Shown here: positions 1-8,688 of the stretch, piece by piece
Numbering within the stretch: position 1 is the stretch's first letter
Layout: each line of letters starts with the position of its first letter
Assembly (NCBI GenBank): GCA_017519885.1
Contig: JAFWRO010000049.1
Coordinates: 20,884 to 84,883, forward strand
Direction: 5' to 3'
Length of the DNA stretch: 64,000 nt
Origin: Liminaster sp017519885
GTDB taxonomy: Bacteria > Bacteroidota > Bacteroidia > Bacteroidales > UBA3663
Program-made: the position numbers and the translations under genes
The notes under the pieces: generated by a model
The model's database searches: none
The model's input: the letters and a program-made list of their open reading frames with translations, nothing else
What the model was told of the DNA's origin: nothing

Positions 1-1
1 G

Positions 2-1372
2 GCCGACGTGCTCGACGAAGCTCTCCATGCGAGTGAGGCTATCTCCCTCAGCTGGACCACAGGCACCAACTATGGTACCGGCAACCGTATCTGTTATACC
101 CTCGAGATTGCACCCGCAGGATCGGGCTTTGCCGATGCCTATACGGCCGTCGATCAGCAAACGCAAACCTATTCCTGGTCGGTTAGCCAAGAAAACCTCA
201 ACGCCTTGTTGCTCGACAAGTTCGGCGGAGTAGCAGATCAAAGCCAGCAACTCGATGCCCGTGTCACCGCCCACGTAATTGGCCAAAGCGAAGTTCAGAC
301 AGCCACGCTCACTTTTGCTGCTACACCCTATGCACCCGTTACCTCCACACTCTACCTTGTGGGTGACGCCACACCCAATGGTTGGGACAACTGGCATGCC
401 ACTGAGATGAAACGCATTGACAACGGACAGTTCACCTGGGAAGGTAATCTCCGACCAGGCTCGTTCAAGTTCCTCACCACCCTCGGCGAATGGATTCCTT
501 CGTACAACCGCGACAGTGACGGACGCCTCGTGCTGCGCAACAGTTTCGACGAACCCGACGAGCAGTGGCAAATCACCGAAGAGCATTACTATCAGGTCAA
601 TGTCAATCTGCTCACCCGTGAAATGACTTACGTTCAGACCGATGGCGAGGCACCACGCTTCGGAAACCTCTATTTCGTCGGACAGCCCACAGGATGGGGC
701 TTCGTCAAGATGCAGCGCGACCCACTCGACCCATTCCTCTTCCGCTACTGCCGCTTCTTCGAATCGGGCAATGGCGGCGAGTTCAAGTTCGGCACTTCAG
801 AAGGAGCTTGGGAGAACATGCTCAAGGCCACACAAGCCAATGCTCCTTATACAGACACCTCAATGGAGTTTGTTGCAGGTTATGATCCCGATAACAAGTG
901 GTTTCTGCAGGAGAGCGAGACCAACCGTGCCTACAAAATCTGCGTCGATATCCGTTCGGACCGCGAGCGAATGATGATGCGCGAATTCTCACCCTACGAG
1001 ATGATCTATCTAGTGGGCGATGCAGCACCTTGCGGCTGGGATCTCGGCAATGCCACGGCCATGACGGCCACCGAAAGCCCCTACATCTTCTCCTGGACAG
1101 GTAACCTGAATACAGGCGAACTGAAGTTCTCGTGCGACAAGCAGTCCGACTGGAACGGCGCTTGGTTGATGAATGCTTATGGCAATGGCGTTGAACCGAC
1201 AGGCAACACCGAACAGGCACTCTTCATCGACAAGAGCGACGACTACTTGAAGGACCAGTACCTCGACGTGAACATTGGCGACGTTGACAACAAGTGGCGC
1301 ATCATGTCGGCAGGCACTTACACCATCACCATTAATCAACTCGACGAAACCGTCTCCATCGTGAAACAATAA
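2..1372 (+). CDS. SusE/SusF-like outer-membrane glycan-binding protein, 5'-truncated by the window edge
   Basis: The frame is open from base 2 to the stop at 1370-1372, so the true start and lipoprotein signal lie to the left of the window. The visible N-terminal part (DEALHASEAISLSW, then YTLEI) resembles the Ig-like SusE N-domain. It is followed by three similar modules, each opening with a YLVGDA/YFVGQ-P-GW motif (about residues 115, 215 and 335), the usual layout of SusE/SusF starch-binding modules. Such proteins sit on the outer face of the outer membrane and hold alpha-glucan near the SusCD transporter. The next gene starts 31 bp downstream and encodes a dextranase, so the ligand is probably dextran or another alpha-glucan. 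The family call is firm; the ligand is inferred from context. Confidence 0.85.
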   Translation, partial: ADVLDEALHASEAISLSWTTGTNYGTGNRICYTLEIAPAGSGFADAYTAVDQQTQTYSWSVSQENLNALLLDKFGGVADQSQQLDARVTAHVIGQSEVQTATLTFAATPYAPVTSTLYLVGDATPNGWDNWHATEMKRIDNGQFTWEGNLRPGSFKFLTTLGEWIPSYNRDSDGRLVLRNSFDEPDEQWQITEEHYYQVNVNLLTREMTYVQTDGEAPRFGNLYFVGQPTGWGFVKMQRDPLDPFLFRYCRFFESGNGGEFKFGTSEGAWENMLKATQANAPYTDTSMEFVAGYDPDNKWFLQESETNRAYKICVDIRSDRERMMMREFSPYEMIYLVGDAAPCGWDLGNATAMTATESPYIFSWTGNLNTGELKFSCDKQSDWNGAWLMNAYGNGVEPTGNTEQALFIDKSDDYLKDQYLDVNIGDVDNKWRIMSAGTYTITINQLDETVSIVKQ

Positions 1373-1403
1373 CCCATATTAACTCTCATCACACCATCAT
1401 AAA

Positions 1404-3176
1404 ATGAAAATGAACCTCTTGTTCCTTGCCTTTGCAGCACCCATGCTGCTATCGTGCAGTTCCGATGATGACGATAACCTCGGCAACGTGCCCACCGACA
1501 TCATCCAACCTGTGGTCAACACCACCGCGCAACTCCAACTCGACATCCGCACCGACCGCGCTCTTTATCAGCCAGGTCAGACCATTCTCTTCACCGCCGA
1601 GGGCACTATGCCCTCCGGTGCCAGAGTGCGCTACCGCCAGGGTTGTGACATCGTGGCCGACGAAGCCCTCGGCAACACATCGTGGACATGGACTGCCCCC
1701 CAGACCGACTTCACCGGTTATATGGTGGATATTTATGTCACCAATGGCTCCGCAGAGACGATTTATGGCACTACGGGCGTCGATGTTTCGAGCGACTGGG
1801 CACGATTCCCGCGTTATGGCTTCGTGGCATCGTTCGATCAGAGCAAGTCACCCGAAGTGATTGCCCGCGAACTCGCCCTGCTCAACCGCTGCCACATCAA
1901 CGGCATCCAGTTCTACGACTGGCATTACAAGCACCAGTGGCCCCTAGGCGGCACACGAGACGAGTTGATGGAGGCATATACCGACATCGCCAACCGCGAA
2001 ATCTATACAAGCGTCGTCAAGGAGTACATCGCCCAGCAACACGCCCTCGGCATGAAGGCCATGTTCTACAACCTTTGCTATGGTGCCCTCGACGATGCCG
2101 CGCAAGATGGCGTCAATCCGAAGTGGGGCATCTACACCAACACCAACCACAACCAGGACAAGCATTCGCTGCCTTCGGGCTGGAAGGGCGACATCTACCT
2201 CATGGATCCCTCCAACAGCGACTGGCAGCAGTATCTGGCCGATCGTAACGACGATGTGTATTCCTGCTTCGACTTCGACGGTTTCCACATCGACCAACTA
2301 GGTGACCGCGGCACGGTGTATGACTACTACGGTAGCCAACTCAACCTAGCCAAAGGCATCGGCTCGTTCATTGAAGCCATGAAGGCACGCCATGCCGACA
2401 AGCGGCTAGTGATGAATGCCGTGTCGGGGTATGCCGCCGACCAGATCGGAGCAACGGGCAAGACCGACTTCATGTACACCGAGATGTGGGGCGGAGAATC
2501 ACAGTACAGCGACGTGCGCGAAGTCATCAGCCGCAACACCGCCTATTCGGGCGGCAAGAACTCCATCATTGCTGCCTACATGAACTATGGCAAATCGGGG
2601 TCGGCGGGCACATTCAATACACCAGGCATCCTGCTCACCGATGCCGTGATGTTCGCCCTCGGCGGTGCACATCTCGAACTCGGTGACGGCCATATGCTCT
2701 GCCACGAATACTTTCCCAACAGTAACCTGCAGATGAGCGATGAACTCAAGTCGGCCATCGTAACCTACTATGACTTCCTTGTCGCCTACGAGAATCTGTT
2801 GCGCGACGGAGGCCGCGAGACCATTGCCTCACTCGCTTCAGGCAAAGCCAACGTAGCCCTCACCGCCTGGCCCCCAAAACTCCAGACAGTGACCACCTAC
2901 GCAAAGAATGTCGACGGAAAGCAGGTGGTCCATCTGCTCAACTTCCTGCAGGCCAACAGCCTCAGTTGGCGTGACGAGCAAGGCAACATGCCCGAACCCC
3001 AAACCATCACAGACCTTCCCCTCCGCATCAAGGCTTCGGACGTGAAGCGCCTTTGGGTGGCTTCGCCCGACAATCTCGGTGGTGCGCCTCAACAACTTAA
3101 CTTCACCCAGGACGGTGGATACATCAATTTCACCCTTCCTTCGTTGAAATATTGGACCATGATTGTGGTCGAATAG
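1404..3176 (+). CDS. GH66 endo-dextranase-type lipoprotein
   Basis: A 590-residue glycoside hydrolase family 66 protein. Members cleave alpha-1,6-glucan internally (dextranase) or make cyclic isomaltooligosaccharides. A signal peptide ends at the lipobox LLSC (about residues 15-18). The SSDDDD stretch right after it matches the acidic surface-export signal of Bacteroidetes lipoproteins, so the enzyme probably faces outwards. An Ig-like N-domain (about 45-130) precedes a (beta/alpha)8 barrel. The likely nucleophile is D297 in GFHIDQLGDRG and the likely acid/base is E360 in MYTEMWGG, the spacing expected for GH66. A C-terminal beta domain follows. The start at 1404 was chosen for the signal peptide; an ATG at 1410 is also possible. 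It would make the first cut in the PUL and feed GH31 and GH97 downstream. Confidence 0.9.
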   Translation: MKMNLLFLAFAAPMLLSCSSDDDDNLGNVPTDIIQPVVNTTAQLQLDIRTDRALYQPGQTILFTAEGTMPSGARVRYRQGCDIVADEALGNTSWTWTAPQTDFTGYMVDIYVTNGSAETIYGTTGVDVSSDWARFPRYGFVASFDQSKSPEVIARELALLNRCHINGIQFYDWHYKHQWPLGGTRDELMEAYTDIANREIYTSVVKEYIAQQHALGMKAMFYNLCYGALDDAAQDGVNPKWGIYTNTNHNQDKHSLPSGWKGDIYLMDPSNSDWQQYLADRNDDVYSCFDFDGFHIDQLGDRGTVYDYYGSQLNLAKGIGSFIEAMKARHADKRLVMNAVSGYAADQIGATGKTDFMYTEMWGGESQYSDVREVISRNTAYSGGKNSIIAAYMNYGKSGSAGTFNTPGILLTDAVMFALGGAHLELGDGHMLCHEYFPNSNLQMSDELKSAIVTYYDFLVAYENLLRDGGRETIASLASGKANVALTAWPPKLQTVTTYAKNVDGKQVVHLLNFLQANSLSWRDEQGNMPEPQTITDLPLRIKASDVKRLWVASPDNLGGAPQQLNFTQDGGYINFTLPSLKYWTMIVVE

Positions 3177-3440
3177 CCTTCACTCTCAGCCCGATGCCAC
3201 CCTTTCGGTGCATATTTTGATAAAAGTGCCCAAAAGATTTGGTGGTGTCGGGATATTTTTCTATCTTTGCCCCGGGCAAAAGTGTATTCCCGCTCCCTAT
3301 TTGGGCTGCATAGGGCAATACAAACGTCTGGACAACAGGCGTATATGGCTTCCGAACCACTCCCAAACAATTCCTTCGGATGCCAGCGTATCGGAAAAAC
3401 ACCTATCTTTGCAGCGCACTTTTCTAATATTTCACAAAAA
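3177..3440 (+). promoter_or_regulatory. Intergenic region with two candidate promoters for the (alpha/alpha)6 hydrolase
   Basis: This 264-bp gap holds TTTG at 3238-3241, then 20 bp, then TATCTTTG at 3262-3269, a good match to the Bacteroidetes sigma factor consensus. A second TATCTTTG lies at 3404-3411, 29 bp before the ATG, with only a poor upstream box (TTCG near 3376). The downstream genes can therefore be transcribed apart from the SusE-GH66 part of the locus. No RNA or protein gene is seen in the gap. Confidence 0.55.
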
Positions 3441-5789
3441 ATGAAAAAACTTCTCCTCCTCGCCATTATGGCAACCTCACTTGCCCTTGCCACCGAGGCA
3501 CAAACCATCTACAAGACCCCGCAATACGAGTGGCGGGGCAACCAGTTCACGCAAGGCCGATTCAAGGCTAAGGCCAACAGTGCCACCGACATCACCAGCA
3601 ACTACCGCGACGAGTGGACCAGCACGGCGCCCAACTTCATGCCCGACATCGATCCGGGCATCGACCGCGAGCACTGGACCCTGAAGCGCGACATCAGTCA
3701 CCTGCCCCACTACTCCTCTTCGCTCACCATTGACAATGCCCTCTTCAATATGAGCCTGGAGGAGAGCGAACTGGCCATCGAACCCGATTCAACCTATCGC
3801 ACAGGTGTCTTCTGGGGTGGCGTGTGGACGCGCGACGTTTCCTATTCCATTCTCCATGCCTTGGCACAACTGAATCCCGAAGTGTGCCGCAAGTCACTTC
3901 TGGCAAAGATCAATGCCAACAACCGCATCATCCAGGACACAGGCACAGGTGGCGCCTGGCCTTGTTCGACCGACCGCACCACGTGGATTCTTGCCGCTTG
4001 GGAGGTGTATCTTGTAACGGGCGACAAGGAATGGCTCGACCGCATCTTCCCCGTCATCATGGCAACCATCGAGGATGACCGTGTGGTGGCCTACGACCCA
4101 CAGACCAAACTGATGCACGGCGAGACGTCGTGGCTCGACTGGCGCGAGCAGGAATATCCCACATGGGCACAGCCTGCCGACATCTATCAGAGCGAAGCCA
4201 TGGGAACAACCGCCGTACACTACCGTTCGCTGCGCATCCTGGCCGAGATTTGCCGCCTCGAAGGACAGCCTGAATGGGGTCGCAAGTACGACAGCTGGGC
4301 CAATGACCTTCGCGAAGGCATGAACCGCAACCTCTGGATGGAGGATCGCGGCCTCTATGCAATCTACCTTTATGGTCGTAACCACCTCGTACAGCATCCG
4401 CAGATGGAAATCCTCGGTGAATCATTTGCCATCCTTTGGGACATCGCCGACTTCGACCGCCAGAAACGCATCAGCCAGAGCATGGTGAGCGAAACCTTCG
4501 GCACACCCGACTTCTACCCCAACCTCAAGGACCAATATCCCTACCATAACGACGGCATGTGGCCCTTCACGCAGGGCTACTGGATGAAAGCCCAGGCCAA
4601 GGCTGGTAACGAAGAAGGCGTGCTCCATGCCATCTCTTCGATCTACCGCCTGGCTACCATGACACTCACCAACCTCGAGAACATGGTAATCTACAACGGC
4701 AACGAGAAGGGTCTGCCCATCAATTCGCCGCGTCAGCTGTGGAGCGTAGCCGCCGACCTTGCCATCGTGCCCAACATCTACTTCGGCATCAACTATGAGA
4801 TGGGTGGCATCCGCTTCCGTCCCTTTGTGCCCAAGACGCTCAAGGCCGAACGTCATCTTTCGAACTTCAAGTACCGCGACGCCGTGCTCGATATGACCAT
4901 CACGGGCTTCGGCAACAACCTGAAGTCGTTCAAACTCGACGGCGTGGAAGCCGATCCTTTCTTCCCAGCAAACCTCAAGGGCGCTCATACCATCGAAATG
5001 GTACTCGACAACCATCAGCCAGCGCCAATGCAGATGGTGATGCGCGAAAATGCCTACCAGCCGCTCACACCCGTAGCAAATATAAGCGGAGAGGTTATCA
5101 GTTGGCAGGAAGTGCCCGAAGCCAAGGAATACATCGTGCTGCGCAATGGCAGCGAGATGACCCGCACCACAGCGCTCAAGGCAGAACTGCCAGGCGATGG
5201 CGAATATGCCGTGGTGGCAGTTGGTGCCGACGGCTGGCACAGTTATATGAGCGAACCATTGAACCATTACAGCCAGGCCGCCCTCTACGAAGTGGAGCGT
5301 TTTGCCCTGCCTTTCGACCCCAATCGCAAGGCCGTGAAGGAGAGTGTAGGAGCTGGTGGTGGCGTGGCAGGCAAGGCCGAAGTGCGTGCCGAAGTACCTA
5401 CTCTGAAGGGTGTAGACATCAGCGGAGCACAAGGAAACGTAGCGATGATCACACGCAACGAGAACATCCTCATCACCATCCCCATCGAGGTGGCTGACGA
5501 CGGACTCTATGCCATCGATTGGCGTTATGCCAACGGCAACGGCCCCATCAACACCGACAACAAGTGTGCCACCCGTGTGCTCCGCGTCGATGGAGAAGCC
5601 GCTGGCGTCAGCGTCTTCCCCCACCGTGGCACCGACGAATGGAACAACTGGGGTTGGAGCAACGCCTGCACTGTCAACCTCACTCGCGGCCGTCACGTCG
5701 TGACCCTGCAGTTCTGCGATGCAGTCGAAAACATGAACATCCACGTCAATCAGGCCCTGCTCGACCAATTGCGCGTCACCAGGCTATAA
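3441..5789 (+). CDS. Secreted (alpha/alpha)6-barrel glycosidase of unclear family, with FnIII-like and CBM-like C-terminal domains
   Basis: 782 residues. The ATG at 3441 was chosen because it begins a clean signal peptide (MKKLLLLAIMATSLALATEAQ). Residues about 90-520 look like a six-hairpin toroid related to the GH15/GH63/GH133 clans: FWGGVWTRDVSYS, DTGTGGAWPCSTDR, SWLDWREQEYP and NDGMWPFTQGYW. These conserved Asp/Glu/Trp clusters are typical of inverting alpha-glycosidases. A short FnIII-like domain (about 555-625) follows, and the C-terminus (about 660-782) looks like a CBM6/35-type beta-sandwich ending in a conserved Asn-rich strand. It has no lipobox, so it is probably periplasmic. Between GH66 and GH31 it most likely trims isomalto-oligosaccharides, but that comes from context only. 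I could not assign a CAZy family, and the catalytic residues are not certain. Confidence 0.7.
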   Translation: MKKLLLLAIMATSLALATEAQTIYKTPQYEWRGNQFTQGRFKAKANSATDITSNYRDEWTSTAPNFMPDIDPGIDREHWTLKRDISHLPHYSSSLTIDNALFNMSLEESELAIEPDSTYRTGVFWGGVWTRDVSYSILHALAQLNPEVCRKSLLAKINANNRIIQDTGTGGAWPCSTDRTTWILAAWEVYLVTGDKEWLDRIFPVIMATIEDDRVVAYDPQTKLMHGETSWLDWREQEYPTWAQPADIYQSEAMGTTAVHYRSLRILAEICRLEGQPEWGRKYDSWANDLREGMNRNLWMEDRGLYAIYLYGRNHLVQHPQMEILGESFAILWDIADFDRQKRISQSMVSETFGTPDFYPNLKDQYPYHNDGMWPFTQGYWMKAQAKAGNEEGVLHAISSIYRLATMTLTNLENMVIYNGNEKGLPINSPRQLWSVAADLAIVPNIYFGINYEMGGIRFRPFVPKTLKAERHLSNFKYRDAVLDMTITGFGNNLKSFKLDGVEADPFFPANLKGAHTIEMVLDNHQPAPMQMVMRENAYQPLTPVANISGEVISWQEVPEAKEYIVLRNGSEMTRTTALKAELPGDGEYAVVAVGADGWHSYMSEPLNHYSQAALYEVERFALPFDPNRKAVKESVGAGGGVAGKAEVRAEVPTLKGVDISGAQGNVAMITRNENILITIPIEVADDGLYAIDWRYANGNGPINTDNKCATRVLRVDGEAAGVSVFPHRGTDEWNNWGWSNACTVNLTRGRHVVTLQFCDAVENMNIHVNQALLDQLRVTRL

Positions 5790-5807
5790 TTTTGAGCTTC
5801 AGCGACC
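5785..5807 (+). repeat. Copy 1 of a dispersed 23-bp element (TATAATTTTGAGC-N3-GCGACC type)
   Basis: Starts at the stop codon of the preceding hydrolase and reads TATAATTTTGAGC, three variable bases, then GCGACC. Two more copies, facing each other, flank the end of the GH31 gene and the start of GH97 (8523-8545 and 8639-8661). Its role is unknown. Confidence 0.6.
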
Positions 5808-5827
5808 ATTCTAATATTGTTTACTCT

Positions 5828-8500
5828 ATGAAAACGACAACACTCCCCGCAATGGCTATCGCAGGTGCCCTGCTGATGGCTTGCACCCAAAACAACGACA
5901 GCGCTGGCGACACCGCTGCAAGTGACCAACCCATGAGCACGAACATTGCCTGGCAAGACCAGCACGCGCGCTTCACCGTCGTCAGCGATGGCATCATCCG
6001 TCTGGAATACGCCCCCGACGGCAAGTTTGTCGATGACCCATCGTTCGTCGCCACCTGCCGCAAATACCCCAAGGTGGAGCCTGTTGTCGTCGAGGATGAG
6101 CAGCAGGTCAGCATCTCAACCCCTCGGATGAGCCTCAAATATAAGAAAGGTACCGGATCCTTTACCGCTGAAAACCTCAGCATCGAATCAGCTCCTGAAC
6201 TTTCGACTAAATTCATCTGGCATCCAGGCGACGTGCAGCAATGCAACTTAGGAGGCACCTATCGCACCCTCGATGGCTACGACGGCGACCGCTACTATTC
6301 GTGGCAGCACGACAAGCCAGGACAGGGGCAACCATTGCCCCTCGAGAATGGTCTGCTGGCACGTGACGGCTGGACCCTCATCGACGATTCGGAGGGCCTG
6401 CTCTTCGATGGCGATGTCAACGACCTCTCTTCGCCCGAACTCCCTTGGGTGAAGCAACGCCCAACAGCAGCCAGTGACACGCAAGAGAAAGCCACCGACT
6501 GGTACTTTATGGCATACGGTCATGACTACAAGCAGGCACTTGGAGACTTCACGTTGCTGGCAGGACGCATTCCTCTGCCTCCACGTTATAGTTTCGGCTA
6601 CTGGTGGAGCCGTTATTGGAGTTATTCCGATGGCGAAATGCGACAAGTGGTGAGCGACTTCGAACGCTATGGCATCCCGCTCGACGTGCTCGTGGTCGAT
6701 ATGGACTGGCACTGGACCGAACCGGGTCTCGGAGGATGGACGGGTTACACGTGGAACAACCGTCTCTTCCCCAGTCCCGAGCAGTTCCTCTCTTTCCTCA
6801 AGGAGCATAACCTGCAGATCACCCTCAACCTCCATCCTGCCGATGGTGTGCCGGCTTACGAGGACAAGTATGCCCAATTGGCCGAATTCCTCGGACGTGA
6901 TCCCAAGAGCACCGAGACCATCCGTTGGCAAAGTTCCAACAAGCGCTTTGTGCGCGGTTGGCTCGACAAGATGCTTCTCCCTCTCCAAAAGCAGGGTGTG
7001 GATTTCTGGTGGCTCGATTGGCAGCAGCAGTTGCAGGACGATAGCATTCCCCAGCTCAGCAACACGTGGTGGCTCAACTATTGCGTCTTTGACAACCAGC
7101 GTCGCACACAGCCCGAACATCGTCCTATGCTCTACCATCGTTGGGGTGGTCTGGGCAACCATCGCTATCAGATAGGCTTCTCGGGCGACACCTACTCCAC
7201 CTGGGCTTCGCTCGACTATCAGCCTTACTTCAACAGCACAGCTTCGAACGTTGGCTATGGCTATTGGAGCCACGATCTGGGTGGTCACATGTTTGTTCAC
7301 AACGGCGACGTGCTCGACCGCGAACTCTATGCCCGCTGGATGCAGCTCGGCACCTTCCTGCCCGTGATGCGCAGCCACAGCACCAAGAGCGCCAATATGC
7401 AGAAGGAACCCTGGCGACTAGGCCCGGAATATCAGGAAGTAGTTACCGCTGCTATCCTGCAACGCTACGAGCTCGCTCCTTATCTCTACACCGCCGCACG
7501 CCAAGCTTGGGAAACAGGCGTATCGATCTGCCGCCCGCTCTACTACGACTATCCTGAGGCCAAAGAGGCATACGCCAAGGAATTCCGTAACCAATATATG
7601 TTGGGCGACCAGTTGCTCATCGCGCCCATCACAAAGCCTATGGAGCAGGACATCAGCACCCTCACGGTTTGGTTGCCCGAAGGCAGCGATTGGTATGAAG
7701 TTGCTACTGGAACTTTGCTCAAAGGCGGTCAGACGGTAGAGCGCCGCTTCCTCATCGACGAGTATCCCGTCTATGTCAAGGCAGGATCGATCCTCCCCAC
7801 TTACGGAAAGGTGAAGAACCTTGCAAGCAATGACGAAAAGGTCATTCTCACCGTCTATCCGGGTGCTGCCGAAGGCCAGGGCTGCATGTACGAGGATCAA
7901 GGCAACGACCGCGACTATGCCACCCAGTTTGCCACAACCTGCTACAAACTCACCACACAAGACTCAAACCCCTCAAACCCTTCAAACTCCTCAAACCCCA
8001 CAACTCAGGTCATAACCATCAGCCCACGCAAGGGCAGTTACGACGGTATGCCCAAGCAGCGTGAAATGGCCATCAAACTTGTAGGCTCAATCGTTCCTCA
8101 ACGTGTCACCCTCGATGGTCGTGAGGTGGCCTTCTCCTACGAAACCGCTCAACTTGCCGTCTGCATCGACCTTGGCGAAATCAATCCTGCGGTAGAACAT
8201 AAGGTCGAAATCACCTGTCCTGCCACCGACCTCCAACTCAACGACGGACTCGTGGCTCAGATGCGACGCATGGCACGCACCATGACGCAAATGAAGTTCC
8301 GCGATGCCGGCATCAACTACGTCGAAGGCTTGGGCGAAATGGGTTCGCTCTGCGAAGCTCTCCGTTACTTCCCCGACGAGGCTACCCAGCGCATCACACA
8401 GTTCCAGCAGAACTATCGTCGTCTGCCCGCCCTGCTCGACTCGCAGGGCATGTCGGAGGCCAACAAGCAATGGTTCCTGCGCAGTATAATATATGAATAG
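5828..8500 (+). CDS. GH31 alpha-glucosidase-type lipoprotein
   Basis: 890 residues. The ATG at 5828 was chosen because it gives a signal peptide with lipobox LLMAC (cysteine 19). A GH31 N-terminal beta-sandwich (about 40-240) leads into the barrel. The nucleophile is D397 in FWWLDWQ and the acid/base is D454 in GFSGDTYSTW. The proximal and distal C-terminal beta domains follow, then an extra helical tail of about 90 residues. Near residues 712-727 a linker repeats the tripeptide (D/P/S)SN, encoded by a 9-bp tandem repeat at 7963-8007 that also occurs outside genes in this window. The enzyme would release glucose from isomalto-oligosaccharides. GH31 also contains alpha-xylosidases and 1,3-glucosidases, but the GH66/GH97 context favours alpha-1,6-glucan. 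Confidence 0.88.
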   Translation: MKTTTLPAMAIAGALLMACTQNNDSAGDTAASDQPMSTNIAWQDQHARFTVVSDGIIRLEYAPDGKFVDDPSFVATCRKYPKVEPVVVEDEQQVSISTPRMSLKYKKGTGSFTAENLSIESAPELSTKFIWHPGDVQQCNLGGTYRTLDGYDGDRYYSWQHDKPGQGQPLPLENGLLARDGWTLIDDSEGLLFDGDVNDLSSPELPWVKQRPTAASDTQEKATDWYFMAYGHDYKQALGDFTLLAGRIPLPPRYSFGYWWSRYWSYSDGEMRQVVSDFERYGIPLDVLVVDMDWHWTEPGLGGWTGYTWNNRLFPSPEQFLSFLKEHNLQITLNLHPADGVPAYEDKYAQLAEFLGRDPKSTETIRWQSSNKRFVRGWLDKMLLPLQKQGVDFWWLDWQQQLQDDSIPQLSNTWWLNYCVFDNQRRTQPEHRPMLYHRWGGLGNHRYQIGFSGDTYSTWASLDYQPYFNSTASNVGYGYWSHDLGGHMFVHNGDVLDRELYARWMQLGTFLPVMRSHSTKSANMQKEPWRLGPEYQEVVTAAILQRYELAPYLYTAARQAWETGVSICRPLYYDYPEAKEAYAKEFRNQYMLGDQLLIAPITKPMEQDISTLTVWLPEGSDWYEVATGTLLKGGQTVERRFLIDEYPVYVKAGSILPTYGKVKNLASNDEKVILTVYPGAAEGQGCMYEDQGNDRDYATQFATTCYKLTTQDSNPSNPSNSSNPTTQVITISPRKGSYDGMPKQREMAIKLVGSIVPQRVTLDGREVAFSYETAQLAVCIDLGEINPAVEHKVEITCPATDLQLNDGLVAQMRRMARTMTQMKFRDAGINYVEGLGEMGSLCEALRYFPDEATQRITQFQQNYRRLPALLDSQGMSEANKQWFLRSIIYE
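7963..8007 (+). repeat. 9-bp-period repeat inside the GH31 gene (family CTCAAACCC)
   Basis: Five consecutive 9-mers, CTCAAACCC, CTCAAACCC, TTCAAACTC, CTCAAACCC and CACAACTCA, are read in frame as SN-rich tripeptides. The same 9-mer family appears at 15552-15597, 44933-44977 and 59628-59654. Confidence 0.85.
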
Positions 8501-8522
8501 AAGATGAAATTATTATTCACTT

Positions 8523-8661
8523 GGTCGCTTCGCTCAAAATTATAAGAAAATCATTTTTAAAATTATCAGAAGAAGATTGCACGAAATGGCCGTGACCAAT
8601 CCCGACCCGTTTTTTTATAATTTTTTGATTTGATTTTTTTATAATTTTGAGCTATGCGACC
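8523..8661. repeat. Facing copies of the 23-bp element between GH31 and GH97
   Basis: 8523-8545 is nearly the exact reverse complement of 8639-8661; the arms TTATAATTTTGAGC and GCGACC match and only the middle bases differ. Together they could form a long stem enclosing an AT-rich 93-bp loop that has several runs of T. The arrangement could end GH31 transcription, or it could be a small mobile or regulatory repeat. A third copy lies at 5785-5807. Confidence 0.6.
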
Positions 8662-8688
8662 CCAATAACACCAAATACAGTTTTTCCG

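Noticed and set aside
3267..3440. N-terminal extension of the (alpha/alpha)6 hydrolase
   Set aside because: It would begin inside the candidate promoter and hide the clean signal peptide at 3441.
4422..5768. Long open frame opposite the (alpha/alpha)6 hydrolase
   Set aside because: Antisense shadow with low-complexity His/Val-rich product and no promoter.
5519..5827. N-terminal extension of the first GH31 protein
   Set aside because: It overlaps the preceding hydrolase in another frame and is Arg/His-rich; the lipoprotein signal at 5828 gives a better start.
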